Source: Haloactinopolyspora alba (lineage in GTDB: Bacteria; Actinomycetota; Actinomycetes; Jiangellales; Jiangellaceae). Taken from it: a stretch of 64,000 nucleotides of DNA. Location of the stretch: NCBI RefSeq assembly GCF_003014555.1, contig NZ_PYGE01000010.1, positions 121,875 through 185,874 on the forward strand. The letters are read 5' to 3'. Both the position numbers and the translations under genes were made by a program. The notes under the pieces were generated by a model. The model was not told the origin of the DNA. It ran no database searches and worked only from the letters and a program-made list of their open reading frames with translations. Positions 36,482-45,256 of the stretch are shown one piece after another (positions within the stretch are counted from its first letter, which is position 1; each line of letters opens with the position of its first letter).

Positions 36482-37257
36482 GCGGCATCGCCGGCTTGTT
36501 GTGCGTCGTGCTCGTGGCAGCACGACCCATCGGCGGCGACCACCTTGCCGTTGCTGCACGTCTTGTTGCCGGTGGCCTTCGATGGTTCGCGAGCGGCCGG
36601 CGGGTCACGGCGGGAACGATCCTTCAACCACGCGATGACGGCGCCGCCACCACGTGCCGACGTCCAGTCGGCCTCGCCGGCAGCTCGGCGGAGCGCGTCA
36701 GGCGTCCATGACGGCCCCAGGTCGGCACACACATCTTCGAGCGTCGATCTAGTGACCTTGCCCGCGAGGCGATCGGGCAACGCGGCGAGCACGACGTCGG
36801 CCTCACGCGCGCCCGCGCGTGCATGCATGTGTTCATGTTCTGACTTGAGGGGCACCGTGCCCCTAGGTCCGGTGTTCTCTGCCCCTAGGTCTGGGGGCAC
36901 CGTGCCCCCAGGTCCGGTGTTCTCTGCCCCTAGGCCTAGGGGCACCGTGCCCCCAGGTGTCGCGAGCTCGTACGCCGTGCGGGCGGCCTTCTTGCGGGCA
37001 TCGTCGACCGTGGGCCGGCGACGGTTGACCCATCCTCCGACTTCGAGTCGGTTCAGGTGCCGGCGCACCGTCGAGCGGTCCAGGCCAGTGGCCGCGGCGA
37101 TGTCAGTCAGGGACGGCGCGCGACCAGCCGGCGTCACACCGTCTGGTGATGTGTACGTGGCCACGGTTAGCGCCACAAGCCGGGCCGACGCTGGCAGCGT
37201 CGATCCTCGGATGCCCCGTTCCCAGTCGAAGCGCGCGTGGCCGGTGCGGGCGCCCAA
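36478..37257 (-). CDS. HTH domain protein, replication/regulatory type
   Basis: A 259-aa protein. Residues 20-95 form a winged helix (RAPSLTDIAAATGLDRSTVR, RHLNRLEVGGWVNRR), as in DnaD/replication-initiator-like phage proteins. The middle has a 15-residue unit repeated about 2.5 times (GTVPLGLGAENTGPG). The C-terminal part (160-235) is helical and ends in a Cys/His stretch (CSNGKVVAADGSCCHEHD). GGGAGG 8 nt upstream decides for the TTG start at 37257, four bases after the recombinase stop. Confidence 0.65.
   Translation of the reverse strand: MGARTGHARFDWERGIRGSTLPASARLVALTVATYTSPDGVTPAGRAPSLTDIAAATGLDRSTVRRHLNRLEVGGWVNRRRPTVDDARKKAARTAYELATPGGTVPLGLGAENTGPGGTVPPDLGAENTGPRGTVPLKSEHEHMHARAGAREADVVLAALPDRLAGKVTRSTLEDVCADLGPSWTPDALRRAAGEADWTSARGGGAVIAWLKDRSRRDPPAAREPSKATGNKTCSNGKVVAADGSCCHEHDAQQAGDAA
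36849..36953 (-). repeat. 45-bp in-frame tandem repeat
   Basis: The nearly palindromic GGGGCACCGTGCCCC recurs at 36849, 36894 and 36939 with a 45-bp period, inside the HTH gene. Units differ by a few bases. Confidence 0.75.
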
Positions 37258-37261
37258 GATG

Positions 37262-38422
37262 TCATCCTCCCGTCGTGGCTCGTGTGGGCTGGTTGTTGGT
37301 CTTGCCGACGAGGTCGACGAGGCGGCGCATGTCGGTGTCGGGGACGTCGACGTAGCGGCGGGTGATGGCCGGCGATGAGTGGCCGAGCAGTTCTTGCACG
37401 GCGGCGAGGTCGTGATCGATGGAGTAGGCGAGGGTGGCGAAGCGGTGCCGTAGCGCGTGCATGGCCCACCCGGCCGGGAGCAGCTGGGCGACGAGCTTGC
37501 CGACGTACTCGGCGCCGAGATGCCCGCCGGCCGGGCTTCCGAATGCGTAGCCGGGTGGGAGTGAGCGCAGCTCGGACAGGATCCCGTCCGGCAGCGGGAT
37601 CACGCGGTCCCGGTTGCCCTTGCCGTGCACGATCAACGACCAGCCACCGTCACGCTGTACGAGGTCACGTGTGTGGACCTTCGCGACCTCGCCGCGGCGT
37701 AGCCCCATCTCCGCGGCCAGGCGCAGCATGAGCCGCTCGCGTGGCTCGGCGGTGAGCACGGCGAACCGGTACGCGTCCTCCGGAGCCGGGTGCGGCCGCG
37801 GCGACGACGCGCGCACCTTCGGCAGGTCCTCGGCGGGGCTCTCGTCGATGTGGCCGGCCTTGACCGCCCACCGGTAGAAGCTCCGCAGAGACGAGCGGTG
37901 CGAGCGCCTGGTCTCGTTCAACCACGACTTGCCGGCCATCCACTCGACGAGGTCGTCGAGCGTCACGTCGAACGGGCCCAGCGGGCTCAGCCCGGCCGCG
38001 ACACGACGCAGCTGCTGAACGCGGACGTTCACTGTCGTCTCGGGCTTGCCCTCGACCCGCATCGACCGCACCCATGCCCGGACTGGTGCCTCCCAGGCGC
38101 CGGGCACGCTGAGCACGACGAGGTTCTCCCGTGGGAGCCGTTCGGCCGGGCTCTCGTCGATGTGACCGACCTCGACGGCCCACCGGTAGAACGCCCGCAC
38201 GGCCGACCGGTACGGATAGCGCGTCGACGCCTCCCACGACTTGCCGGCCATCCACTCGACGAGGTCGTCGTGGGTCACGTCGAACGGGCCCAGCGGCGCC
38301 ACGTCGGCGGCCAGGCGCCGGACCTGCCAGCCACGCTTACGCGTCGTCGAGTCGGCGCGGCCGGCCGAACGCATCGACCGTTGCCACGACACGACCACGG
38401 CTTCCCAGTCGGCGTGCGTCAC
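37262..38422 (-). CDS. Tyrosine recombinase with duplicated core-binding domain
   Basis: A 386-aa site-specific recombinase. The catalytic domain (about 210-375) has all key residues: Arg in GLRRGE, HALRHRFAT, LGHSSPAITRRY with Tyr nucleophile. Unusually, two SAM-like core-binding domains stand in tandem (about 8-100 and 108-205), sharing LGPFDVT, DDLVEWMAGKSW and GHIDESPAE. The DNA period of the duplication is about 312 bp. GTG 38422 overlaps the previous stop (GTGA). Since the element already has an integrase, this enzyme may resolve multimers or invert DNA. Confidence 0.85.
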   Translation of the reverse strand: MTHADWEAVVVSWQRSMRSAGRADSTTRKRGWQVRRLAADVAPLGPFDVTHDDLVEWMAGKSWEASTRYPYRSAVRAFYRWAVEVGHIDESPAERLPRENLVVLSVPGAWEAPVRAWVRSMRVEGKPETTVNVRVQQLRRVAAGLSPLGPFDVTLDDLVEWMAGKSWLNETRRSHRSSLRSFYRWAVKAGHIDESPAEDLPKVRASSPRPHPAPEDAYRFAVLTAEPRERLMLRLAAEMGLRRGEVAKVHTRDLVQRDGGWSLIVHGKGNRDRVIPLPDGILSELRSLPPGYAFGSPAGGHLGAEYVGKLVAQLLPAGWAMHALRHRFATLAYSIDHDLAAVQELLGHSSPAITRRYVDVPDTDMRRLVDLVGKTNNQPTRATTGG

Positions 38423-38615
38423 TCGTCGTCACCCCAGTCAGGGGCCACGAGCACGCGCAAGATGTGCATCAGCATCGTCTCGCCGTGCTCATGCCCGGTC
38501 GGCAGGTTGGGCCCGAACGTGACGACGGTCTTGCCGTCCTCGCCGGTGATGACGCACTCGTTCACCTGGTCGGGGTCGTACCTCACGATCACGTCCGCGG
38601 TCGTCGCCGGCGCCG

Positions 38616-38619
<4 letters not shown>
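38419..38619 (-). CDS. Small acidic protein of the element
   Basis: A 66-aa protein (start VTAPATTADVIVRYDP) of unknown function with a beta-rich N-terminal half and acidic end (APDWGDDE). It has GTGA overlaps at both ends, with the DUF6907-like gene before and the recombinase after. It is supported mainly by this tight coupling. Confidence 0.5.
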
Positions 38620-39017
<398 letters not shown>

Positions 39018-39124
39018 GGCGGTCTGTCCTCTCAAGGTGGGCTCGTCGACGACCCCGGCAGCTGCTGGCGTGGCGCCGGGGTCGTGCTCTGTCTGGCTGC
39101 GGTACGTCATGGCACGGCCGCCGA

Positions 39125-39334
39125 TCACGCGGCCGGCGTGCGGTCATCGGTCCGGGTACGGGTACGGCTCGAAAGCCACCCGTCCACGTCGGACCGCCGG
39201 TAACGGATCTTGCGCGCCGTCATCCGGATGAACGGTGGACCGTCGCCCCGATACCGCATCTGCGCCAACGCCGGCACCGATGTGCCGAGGTAGTCGGCCG
39301 TGGCCGGCGGGTCCATGAGCGGATCGTCATGCAT
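39125..39334 (-). CDS. AlpA/excisionase-like HTH protein
   Basis: A 69-aa winged-helix protein: MDPPATADYLGTSVPALAQM, PPFIRMTARKIRYRRSDVDG, then WLSSRTRTRTD. This is the HTH_17 pattern of phage excisionases and transcription activators. GGAGG precedes ATG 39334; an in-frame GTG at 39337 is too close to it. It is divergent from the repressor across the operator region and is the likely directionality factor for excision. Confidence 0.8.
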   Translation of the reverse strand: MHDDPLMDPPATADYLGTSVPALAQMRYRGDGPPFIRMTARKIRYRRSDVDGWLSSRTRTRTDDRTPAA

Positions 39335-39358
39335 CACGCCTCCATGAATCTCATCTGC

Positions 39359-39377
39359 ACCTACATATCTTGTAGGT
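39359..39377. promoter_or_regulatory. Operator-like palindrome between xis and repressor
   Basis: ACCTACA-TATCT-TGTAGGT has perfect 7-bp arms. Outer arms ATCTCAT (39348-39354) and ATGAGAT (39386-39392) flank it. It is the AT-richest stretch of the element and a plausible binding site for the XRE repressor. A weak promoter (CTGACA, 17 bp, TATCAA) follows at 39401-39429. Confidence 0.55.
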
Positions 39378-39459
39378 ACAGCTTCATGAGATCACGTCGC
39401 CTGACAACGCGCAAGAGTTCACTATCAACCTTCATCTTTTGGTGGCAGACTTGTACGTC

Positions 39460-40071
39460 ATGGCTGGCAAGGAGATTGAGGCAGGACCGACAGCGACGAA
39501 CGTGGCAGCGAACGTTCGCCGGCTCCGTAACTCACGGGGATGGAACTATGTGCAGCTCTCCGACGCCATGGGGGACGCGGGCAGGCCGATCACGCCGCTT
39601 GCTGTACGGCGTGTTGAGGAGACCAAGCGTCGTGTGGACGTAGACGACTTGGTCGCGTTGGCGATCGCGCTCGGAGTGAGTCCGCCCGCGTTGCTCATGC
39701 CGTCTGAGTCGACGGGCGACGGTGTCGAGCTGACTCCGTCGCGGTCAGCCAGCACGCAAGCGGCGTGGCGGTGGGCAACGGGTGAGCAGCCGTTGATCGA
39801 GCCTGGCCAGCTGCTCTATCAACTGAGTTCCGAGGTTGCAGAGTTCCGGCGGCAGAACCGTCCGTACGAGGGAAGCCGGGTTGATGAGGCGACGCGGACA
39901 CTGATCACGGGGAATGACCAGCTCGCGCCAGCCGCGGCGATGCGCGCAGAGATCACGGTCTACGTGACGTCGGACGGGGAAGTCGTCGGTCGTCCTCCAC
40001 GGGTGTCGTACTTCGCGGCCGGAGACCTGTTCGTTGACGAGGATCAGGAGCCAGACCGTGGCGACGATTGA
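39460..40071 (+). CDS. XRE-family repressor
   Basis: A 203-aa protein. An N-terminal HTH (about residues 13-70: NVRRLRNSRGWNYVQLSDAM, ITPLAVRRVE, DLVALAIALGVSP) is followed by a C-terminal domain of unknown type with a helical linker (LIEPGQLLYQLSSEVAEFRR). It is the expected lysogeny-type regulator of the element. The start is uncertain: TTG 39439, GTG 39442 and ATG 39460 are in frame with no clear ribosome-binding site, which could mean a leaderless mRNA. It overlaps the integrase by 14 bp. Confidence 0.82.
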   Translation: MAGKEIEAGPTATNVAANVRRLRNSRGWNYVQLSDAMGDAGRPITPLAVRRVEETKRRVDVDDLVALAIALGVSPPALLMPSESTGDGVELTPSRSASTQAAWRWATGEQPLIEPGQLLYQLSSEVAEFRRQNRPYEGSRVDEATRTLITGNDQLAPAAAMRAEITVYVTSDGEVVGRPPRVSYFAAGDLFVDEDQEPDRGDD

Positions 40072-41320
40072 GGCGTACACGACGAGGGCGGGTGAGAAGC
40101 GGTACCGGGTCAGGTATCGCACGCCGGACCGTAGTCAGACGGACAAGCGGGGCTTTCGGACGAAGCGGGATGCGGAGGCGTTCGCGGCGACGGTCGAGGT
40201 GTCGAAGCTGCGGGGCGAGTATGTGGCGCCGGGTCTGGCGCGGGTGACGGTCGGGGAGTGGTGCGAGACCTGGTATGCGGGCAAGACGCGGTTGAAGGCG
40301 ACGACGCGTGAGCGGTACCGCGGTCTGTTGGATCTGCACGTGTTGCCGACGTGGCGGACGGTGCCGATCGGGGACGTGACGCACGCGGACGTCGTGGCGT
40401 GGGTGGCGAAGGTCGCGGCGGCGCGCACACGCGACGACGGCACGGCGATGGTGTCGCAGGCCGGTAAGGCGTTGCGGGTGCTGTCGCAGGCGTTGAAGCT
40501 CGCCGTGCGGGACGGCCGGCTGTCCCGGAACCCGTGTGAGGGCGTGGAAGCGCCCAGGACGGCCGGGAAGCCGCGCCGGTACCTGAACGCCGGGCAGGTC
40601 GAGAAACTCGCCCAGGCGGCGCACGACGCCGGCGAGACGCCCGACCCTGCGGCACGGCTGACCCGCCGCGCGTGCGCGCTGTTCCTCGCCTACTGCGGGC
40701 CGCGGTGGGGTGAGATGGCCGCGTTACGGGTGTGCGACGTCGACTTCCTGCGGCGGCGGGTGAGCATCGACCGTAACGTCGTCGAGGTCGACGGCGGGCG
40801 GCTGGAGTGGACGACGCCGAAGACGCACGAGCGGCGCACGGTCCCGATCCCGCGGTTCCTCGTCGACGAGCTCGCCGGCGTGGTCGAGGGCCGGGCGCCG
40901 GATGATCTGCTGTTCCCGACACCGCGCGGTGCCGTGATGCGTAACCGCGGCGCTCGGGTGCGGTGGTTCGACCGCGCCGTTGTCGCGGCGGGCCTGCCGG
41001 CGGGTCTGACTCCGCACGAGCTACGGCACACGTCGGCGTCGCTGGCGGTGTCGGCCGGCGCCAACGTGAAGTCAGTACAGCGGATGCTCGGGCACAAGTC
41101 GGCGGCGATGACGCTGGACGTGTACGCGGACCTGTTCGACGACGACCTCGAGGCGGTGGCCGACCGGCTCGACGAGATCGCCGCGAAGGCTCGTACGGTC
41201 ACGCTGGACGCCGGTCAGTCTCGGCAGAGTGTGGGCAAAATGTGGGCACGGAGAGGGTCGGGTGAGAGTGAGAATCGGCCCCAGCTGGCTCCGGTGCAGG
41301 TCAAGGGTGGTTCTGAGTAG
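40058..41320 (+). CDS. Tyrosine integrase of the tRNA-Thr element
   Basis: A 420-aa integrase. An N-terminal arm-type DNA-binding domain (residues 1-55: RYRVRYRTPDRSQTDKRGFR) precedes a SAM-like core-binding domain (about 60-165) and the catalytic domain with Arg in CGPRWGEM, HELRHTSAS and MLGHKSAAMTLDVYADLF (Tyr nucleophile). AGGAG 7 nt upstream selects GTG 40058. Its stop codon lies within the first two bases of attR, the standard layout for integrases that use a tRNA 3' end. Confidence 0.93.
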   Translation: MATIEAYTTRAGEKRYRVRYRTPDRSQTDKRGFRTKRDAEAFAATVEVSKLRGEYVAPGLARVTVGEWCETWYAGKTRLKATTRERYRGLLDLHVLPTWRTVPIGDVTHADVVAWVAKVAAARTRDDGTAMVSQAGKALRVLSQALKLAVRDGRLSRNPCEGVEAPRTAGKPRRYLNAGQVEKLAQAAHDAGETPDPAARLTRRACALFLAYCGPRWGEMAALRVCDVDFLRRRVSIDRNVVEVDGGRLEWTTPKTHERRTVPIPRFLVDELAGVVEGRAPDDLLFPTPRGAVMRNRGARVRWFDRAVVAAGLPAGLTPHELRHTSASLAVSAGANVKSVQRMLGHKSAAMTLDVYADLFDDDLEAVADRLDEIAAKARTVTLDAGQSRQSVGKMWARRGSGESENRPQLAPVQVKGGSE

Positions 41321-41362
41321 AGCCCGAAGTCGGATTCGAACCGACGACCTATCGCTTACAAG
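41319..41362 (-). repeat. attR: 44-bp core within tRNA-Thr
   Basis: It is identical to 32192-32235 and covers the tRNA from the anticodon loop to its 3' end, plus two bases of the integrase stop codon. Confidence 0.9.
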
Positions 41363-41394
41363 GCGATTGCTCTGACCAGCTGAGCTATTCGGGC
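41321..41394 (-). tRNA. tRNA-Thr (anticodon TGT)
   Basis: A 74-nt cloverleaf on the minus strand: acceptor stem GCCCGAA/TTCGGGC, D arm GCTCAGCTGGTCAGAGC, anticodon stem ATCGC/GCGAT with loop CTTGTAA, and T arm GTCGG-TTCGAAT-CCGAC. CCA is not encoded. Its 3' half is supplied by the integrated element. Confidence 0.96.
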
Positions 41395-41396
41395 AG

Positions 41397-41432
41397 GGAG
41401 TGAACGGTACCCGAGCGGGCACCGTTCACTCC
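41397..41432 (-). terminator. Terminator hairpin after secDF
   Basis: Perfect 12-bp arms (41397-41408 and 41421-41432) lie between the secDF stop and the tRNA-Thr gene. Confidence 0.7.
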
Positions 41433-41444
41433 ACTTGGCGGCGG

Positions 41445-44060
41445 TCAGACGACCGCGCCGTAGTTGGGGTCCTCCCGGTCGCGCGAGTCGGACTTCTTCG
41501 GTTTCGGCGGCTCGGGCGCGGGCTTGCGCCGCTCCAGCTCGACGGCCACCGGCGTCGCCGTGAAGTTCGACGAGTACGTGCCGATGAGAATACCGAGCGT
41601 CAGCGCCAGCGCGAAGTCCGACAACGAGTCGCCGCCGAGGAACAGCAGCGCGAGCAGCACGAACAACGTGCTGACGCCGGTGTTCACCGAGCGCGGCAGG
41701 GTGTTGAGCACCGCCGAGTTGGCGACCTGGCTGAAGTCCTCGCCGGGTTTGCGGGTCCATAGCTCACGTATCCGGTCGAACACGACGACGGAGTCGTTCA
41801 CCGTGTACCCGATGATGGTGAGGATCGCCGCGAGGAAGATCCCGTCGATCGGTTTCCCGAGCCAGGCGAAGATCCCGACGGTGACGATGACGTTCTGGAA
41901 CAGCGCCAGGACCGCTCCGGTGCCGAACGTCCACCGGAACCGGATGGCCAGGTAGACCAGCTGTGCGGCCAGCGCGACGGCCAGCGCGATGAGTGCGTTG
42001 CGCTGCAGTTCGTCGCCAAGACTCGGCCCGATCAGGTCGTCGCGGACGACGTCGGCGCCGCCGCCGATCTCGCCCAGGGCCTCGACGATGGCGGCCGACT
42101 CGTCGTCGGTCATCTCGTTGGCCCGGACGCTGATGTCGTCCTCGCCGGACTCCTGCACGATGGCGGTGGGGAAACCGGCGTCGGCGACGGCGGCACGGGC
42201 CTCGTCGGCGCCGACCTGTTCCGTCGTCGACACCTCCACGAGCCGCCCGCCGGTGAACTCGATGCCGAAGTCCAGTCCCCGGATCACGATCCCGGCGACG
42301 CCGATCGCCACCGCGATGACGGAGACCGTGAGCCAGCGCCGCGAGTAGCGCATCAGGTTCACGTTCTTGGTGCGCAGCCAGGTCCGCACCCGTCCGTGCC
42401 GCGACAGCCCGCTGGCCGCGGGATGGTTCTGGACCCATCGGCGGTCGGCCAGCCACTCGACGAGCACGCGGCTGACGACCAGCGCCGACAGCAGCGACGC
42501 GAGGACACCGATGGTCAGTGTCACACCGAAGCCGCGGACCGGTCCGGACGCCAGGTAGAACAGCAGCGCCGCGGAGAGGAGGGTGGTGACGTTCGAGTCG
42601 GCGATCGCCGACAGCGCGTTCTTGAACCCGCTCTGCACGGCTCCGCGCAGGCTCTTGGTGCGGCCGTCGACATAGTCCTCGCGTGCTCGCTCGAAGATCA
42701 GCACGTTGGCGTCGACGGCCATGCCGATGGCGAGCACGAACCCGGCCAGCCCGGGCAGCGTCAGGGTCGCGCCCAGCGTGGTCAGCGCGGCGAACGAGAT
42801 CACTCCGTAGCCGATCAGCGCAAGGACCGCCATCACCCCGACCAGCCGGTAGGCGATGCTGATGAAGATGGTGGTCAGCGCCATGCCGATGATCGCCGCC
42901 CAGGCGCTGGCCTCGATGGCCTCGTCGCCGAGGGTCGGTCCGATGACCCGCTGCTCGATGACCTCGACCGGCACCGGCAGGGCGCCACCCTCGATCAGCG
43001 CGGCGAGGTCCTTCGCCTCGGTCTCCGAGAAGTCGCCGGTGATCGTGGTCTGCCCGCCGCGGATGCCGACACCGCACTGCACCGAGCTCTGCACGTTGGG
43101 CGAGGAGATGATCTCGCCGTCCAGGACGATCGCGACGCGGCGCCGCGGGTCACCCTGCGGCTGGCAGGCGGCGTCGGCGGTCATGCTGGCCCAGGTCTGA
43201 CCGCCACCGCCGCCGAAGTCGATGGAGACCAGCCAGCCGCCCTGCTGTACCGCGTACGAGCCGCTGGCGCTGTCGACGTCCTCGCCGGTCATCGTCGCCT
43301 CGCCGAGGCGCAGGGGCTGCCCGGACTCGTCGGGCAGGACCTGTTGGCCGGCCTGCCCGGACGGGTCCGGGCTGGGTGCGTCGGTGCCGGTGTCGTTGTC
43401 GGACGGCGTCGGCTCGGTGGCGCCGCCGACGGCGCCGCCGGCGGTGCCACCCTGGGTCTCCTGCGAGTTCGGTGCCTGCTCGCCGGAGGTCTCGTTCCCG
43501 CCGCCTTGGCCGGCGCCCTGCCCCTGACCCTGGCCCTCGCCCTGCGGCCCGGTGGGTGACGGCGTCGCCGACGGTGTGGGTGCCTGGTCGGGTGTCGCGT
43601 ACCCGAGCACCGGATGGAACGTCAGCTGGGCGGTCTGGCCGAGCGCGTCGGACGCCTCGCGGGGGTCTTCGAGCCCGGGGAGCTCGACGATGATGCGGCG
43701 GTCGCCGGAGCGGCTGAGCGAGGGCTCGGAGACGCCGAGGGCGTCGACCCGGCGGCGCAGCACCTGCACGGCGCGGTCCGTGGACTCCGAGTTGGCCTCC
43801 ACGGCCTCGGTGCTCTGCGTCTCGAGCACGATCTGGACGCCGCCGCGCAGGTCGAGGCCGAGGTTCGGGTCGGCGGTCATGGTGGCGTACGTCGAGCCCC
43901 CGAGGACGAGCACGGCCACGACGGCGCGCAGCGTCCGGACGGCTTCGGAACCGGTGCCGGAAGCGGCGCGCCGGCGGCGGCGTATGCGCAGCACGGTGAT
44001 GAGAACCAGACAGGCGGCGGCGACACCGCCGACGAGGTAGAGCGCGGTCGTGCTGTCCAC
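41445..44060 (-). CDS. secDF: Fused protein translocase subunit SecDF
   Basis: An 871-aa membrane protein that uses proton flow to help complete Sec-dependent export. The SecD half has LGLDLRGGVQIVLE after helix 1, a periplasmic domain with a long Gly/Gln/Pro/Thr-rich insertion (about residues 165-250), DFSETEAKDLAALIEGGALPVP, and the helix motif AIGMAVDANVLIFERARE. The SecF half has LDFGIEFTGGRLVEV and IGYTVNDSVVVFDRIRE. GGAGG precedes GTG 44060. Usually these genes lie in the yajC-ruvB region, so this copy may be a paralogue. Confidence 0.95.
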   Translation of the reverse strand: MDSTTALYLVGGVAAACLVLITVLRIRRRRRAASGTGSEAVRTLRAVVAVLVLGGSTYATMTADPNLGLDLRGGVQIVLETQSTEAVEANSESTDRAVQVLRRRVDALGVSEPSLSRSGDRRIIVELPGLEDPREASDALGQTAQLTFHPVLGYATPDQAPTPSATPSPTGPQGEGQGQGQGAGQGGGNETSGEQAPNSQETQGGTAGGAVGGATEPTPSDNDTGTDAPSPDPSGQAGQQVLPDESGQPLRLGEATMTGEDVDSASGSYAVQQGGWLVSIDFGGGGGQTWASMTADAACQPQGDPRRRVAIVLDGEIISSPNVQSSVQCGVGIRGGQTTITGDFSETEAKDLAALIEGGALPVPVEVIEQRVIGPTLGDEAIEASAWAAIIGMALTTIFISIAYRLVGVMAVLALIGYGVISFAALTTLGATLTLPGLAGFVLAIGMAVDANVLIFERAREDYVDGRTKSLRGAVQSGFKNALSAIADSNVTTLLSAALLFYLASGPVRGFGVTLTIGVLASLLSALVVSRVLVEWLADRRWVQNHPAASGLSRHGRVRTWLRTKNVNLMRYSRRWLTVSVIAVAIGVAGIVIRGLDFGIEFTGGRLVEVSTTEQVGADEARAAVADAGFPTAIVQESGEDDISVRANEMTDDESAAIVEALGEIGGGADVVRDDLIGPSLGDELQRNALIALAVALAAQLVYLAIRFRWTFGTGAVLALFQNVIVTVGIFAWLGKPIDGIFLAAILTIIGYTVNDSVVVFDRIRELWTRKPGEDFSQVANSAVLNTLPRSVNTGVSTLFVLLALLFLGGDSLSDFALALTLGILIGTYSSNFTATPVAVELERRKPAPEPPKPKKSDSRDREDPNYGAVV

Positions 44061-44149
44061 AGTGATCCTCCGAGGTGCGCGTCCGGCTGGTGATCAGGTG
44101 GCCGGAGCGGGTCGAGCGAGACGAGCCGGAAGGGGAGAACGCGGCGTGC

Positions 44150-44554
44150 CTAGCGCCGCGCGGCGGGCGGCGGGCCTCGGTCCGGGTCGGTGGTGGAGCC
44201 CACGGGTGCACTGGCGCGCGCGTCGGCGCGGGTGACCGGAGGGTGTGCGACGGCGCGGTCGAGCGGCTCGACGTCCACGAAGGACGACGGCGGCGCGGGC
44301 GCGTCGGTGTCGTTGCCGGGAAGCCCGGGGCCGGCGACGGCGTCGCGCAGCTCGCGCGCTCCGGCGACCACGGAGACGTGCACGTCGTCGGCGTCGGCGC
44401 CGACGACGCGGTCGGCAGCGGAGGCCGCGGGTGCCGCGGACGCTGCCGTGGCCGGCGTGGCTACGGTGAGCAGCATGAAAACGCCGGACAGCAGGATGGC
44501 GGGGAGCCCCCAGAGCGTCCGGGGTAGCCGGCGATGGGCGCGGCGACCGGGCAC
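44150..44554 (-). CDS. Small exported protein of unknown function
   Basis: A 134-aa protein with a basic N-terminus and hydrophobic segment (about residues 10-38, ending ATPATAASA), then an Ala/Asp/Pro-rich tail without recognisable domains. GGGAGG 7 nt upstream selects GTG 44554 over an in-frame start at 44620. It lies 89 bp upstream of secDF on the same strand. Confidence 0.5.
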   Translation of the reverse strand: MPGRRAHRRLPRTLWGLPAILLSGVFMLLTVATPATAASAAPAASAADRVVGADADDVHVSVVAGARELRDAVAGPGLPGNDTDAPAPPSSFVDVEPLDRAVAHPPVTRADARASAPVGSTTDPDRGPPPAARR

Positions 44555-44633
44555 TAGCTGACCTCCCCTGATGTCCGACGGCGCACCTAACCATACGCGG
44601 CCCGTCACGGCTGCCGCCATCTCGGGCGAACCG

Positions 44634-45182
44634 TCACTTCGCCGACCTGATGATCATCATGGTGATCCGGCCGCTGCGACGCTCCTCGGTGCGCACGTCC
44701 GTGTGGCCGAGCTCGGTCAGCAGCGCCGTCACCTCGGCGGCCTGGTCGATGGTGATGCCGTGCCCCGTCTTCGAGAGCAGCCGCTCGGCCACCAGCAGGC
44801 GGCCCGACGGCGCCAGCTTCGCGGTGAGCTCGCGCAGCCCGGCGTCGCGGTCGGCCCAGTGGTGCATGGACGCGATCGACCAGATCGCGTCGAACGATCG
44901 GTCGGTGAACGGCAGGCTCTCGGCGCCGGCGACGCGGACGTCGGCGTCCGGGACGCGGTTGCGGGCCATCCGGACGAACGTCGCCGACGGATCCACCGCA
45001 GCCACCCGGCTCGCGCCGATACGCTCGGCCGCGCGTGCCACGGCGGTGCCGGGACCGCAGCCGACCTCGAGCACGCGGTCGCGCGGGGACAGCCCTGCCA
45101 GCTCGACCACCATGTCGTCGACCTTGGACCGGCCGTAGACCCATCCGTAGAGTCGCGCCGTCAGCGCGCCGAACTGGCTCAT
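44634..45182 (-). CDS. Class I SAM-dependent methyltransferase
   Basis: A 182-aa Rossmann-fold methyltransferase. Motif I is VLEVGCGPGTAVARAAE, motif II AVDPSATFVRMAR, motif III/IV SFDAIWSIASMHHW and post-motif LAPSGRLLVAERLL. It is shorter than most, with no separate substrate domain. The substrate is unknown; the ubiE-like core suggests a small molecule. Confidence 0.88.
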   Translation of the reverse strand: MSQFGALTARLYGWVYGRSKVDDMVVELAGLSPRDRVLEVGCGPGTAVARAAERIGASRVAAVDPSATFVRMARNRVPDADVRVAGAESLPFTDRSFDAIWSIASMHHWADRDAGLRELTAKLAPSGRLLVAERLLSKTGHGITIDQAAEVTALLTELGHTDVRTEERRSGRITMMIIRSAK

Positions 45183-45256
45183 GGCCGTACGCTACCGACC
45201 CCCCACGACAGACGGACCCCGGCCGCCGGGGCACCGGCGGCCGGGGTCCGCCGACG

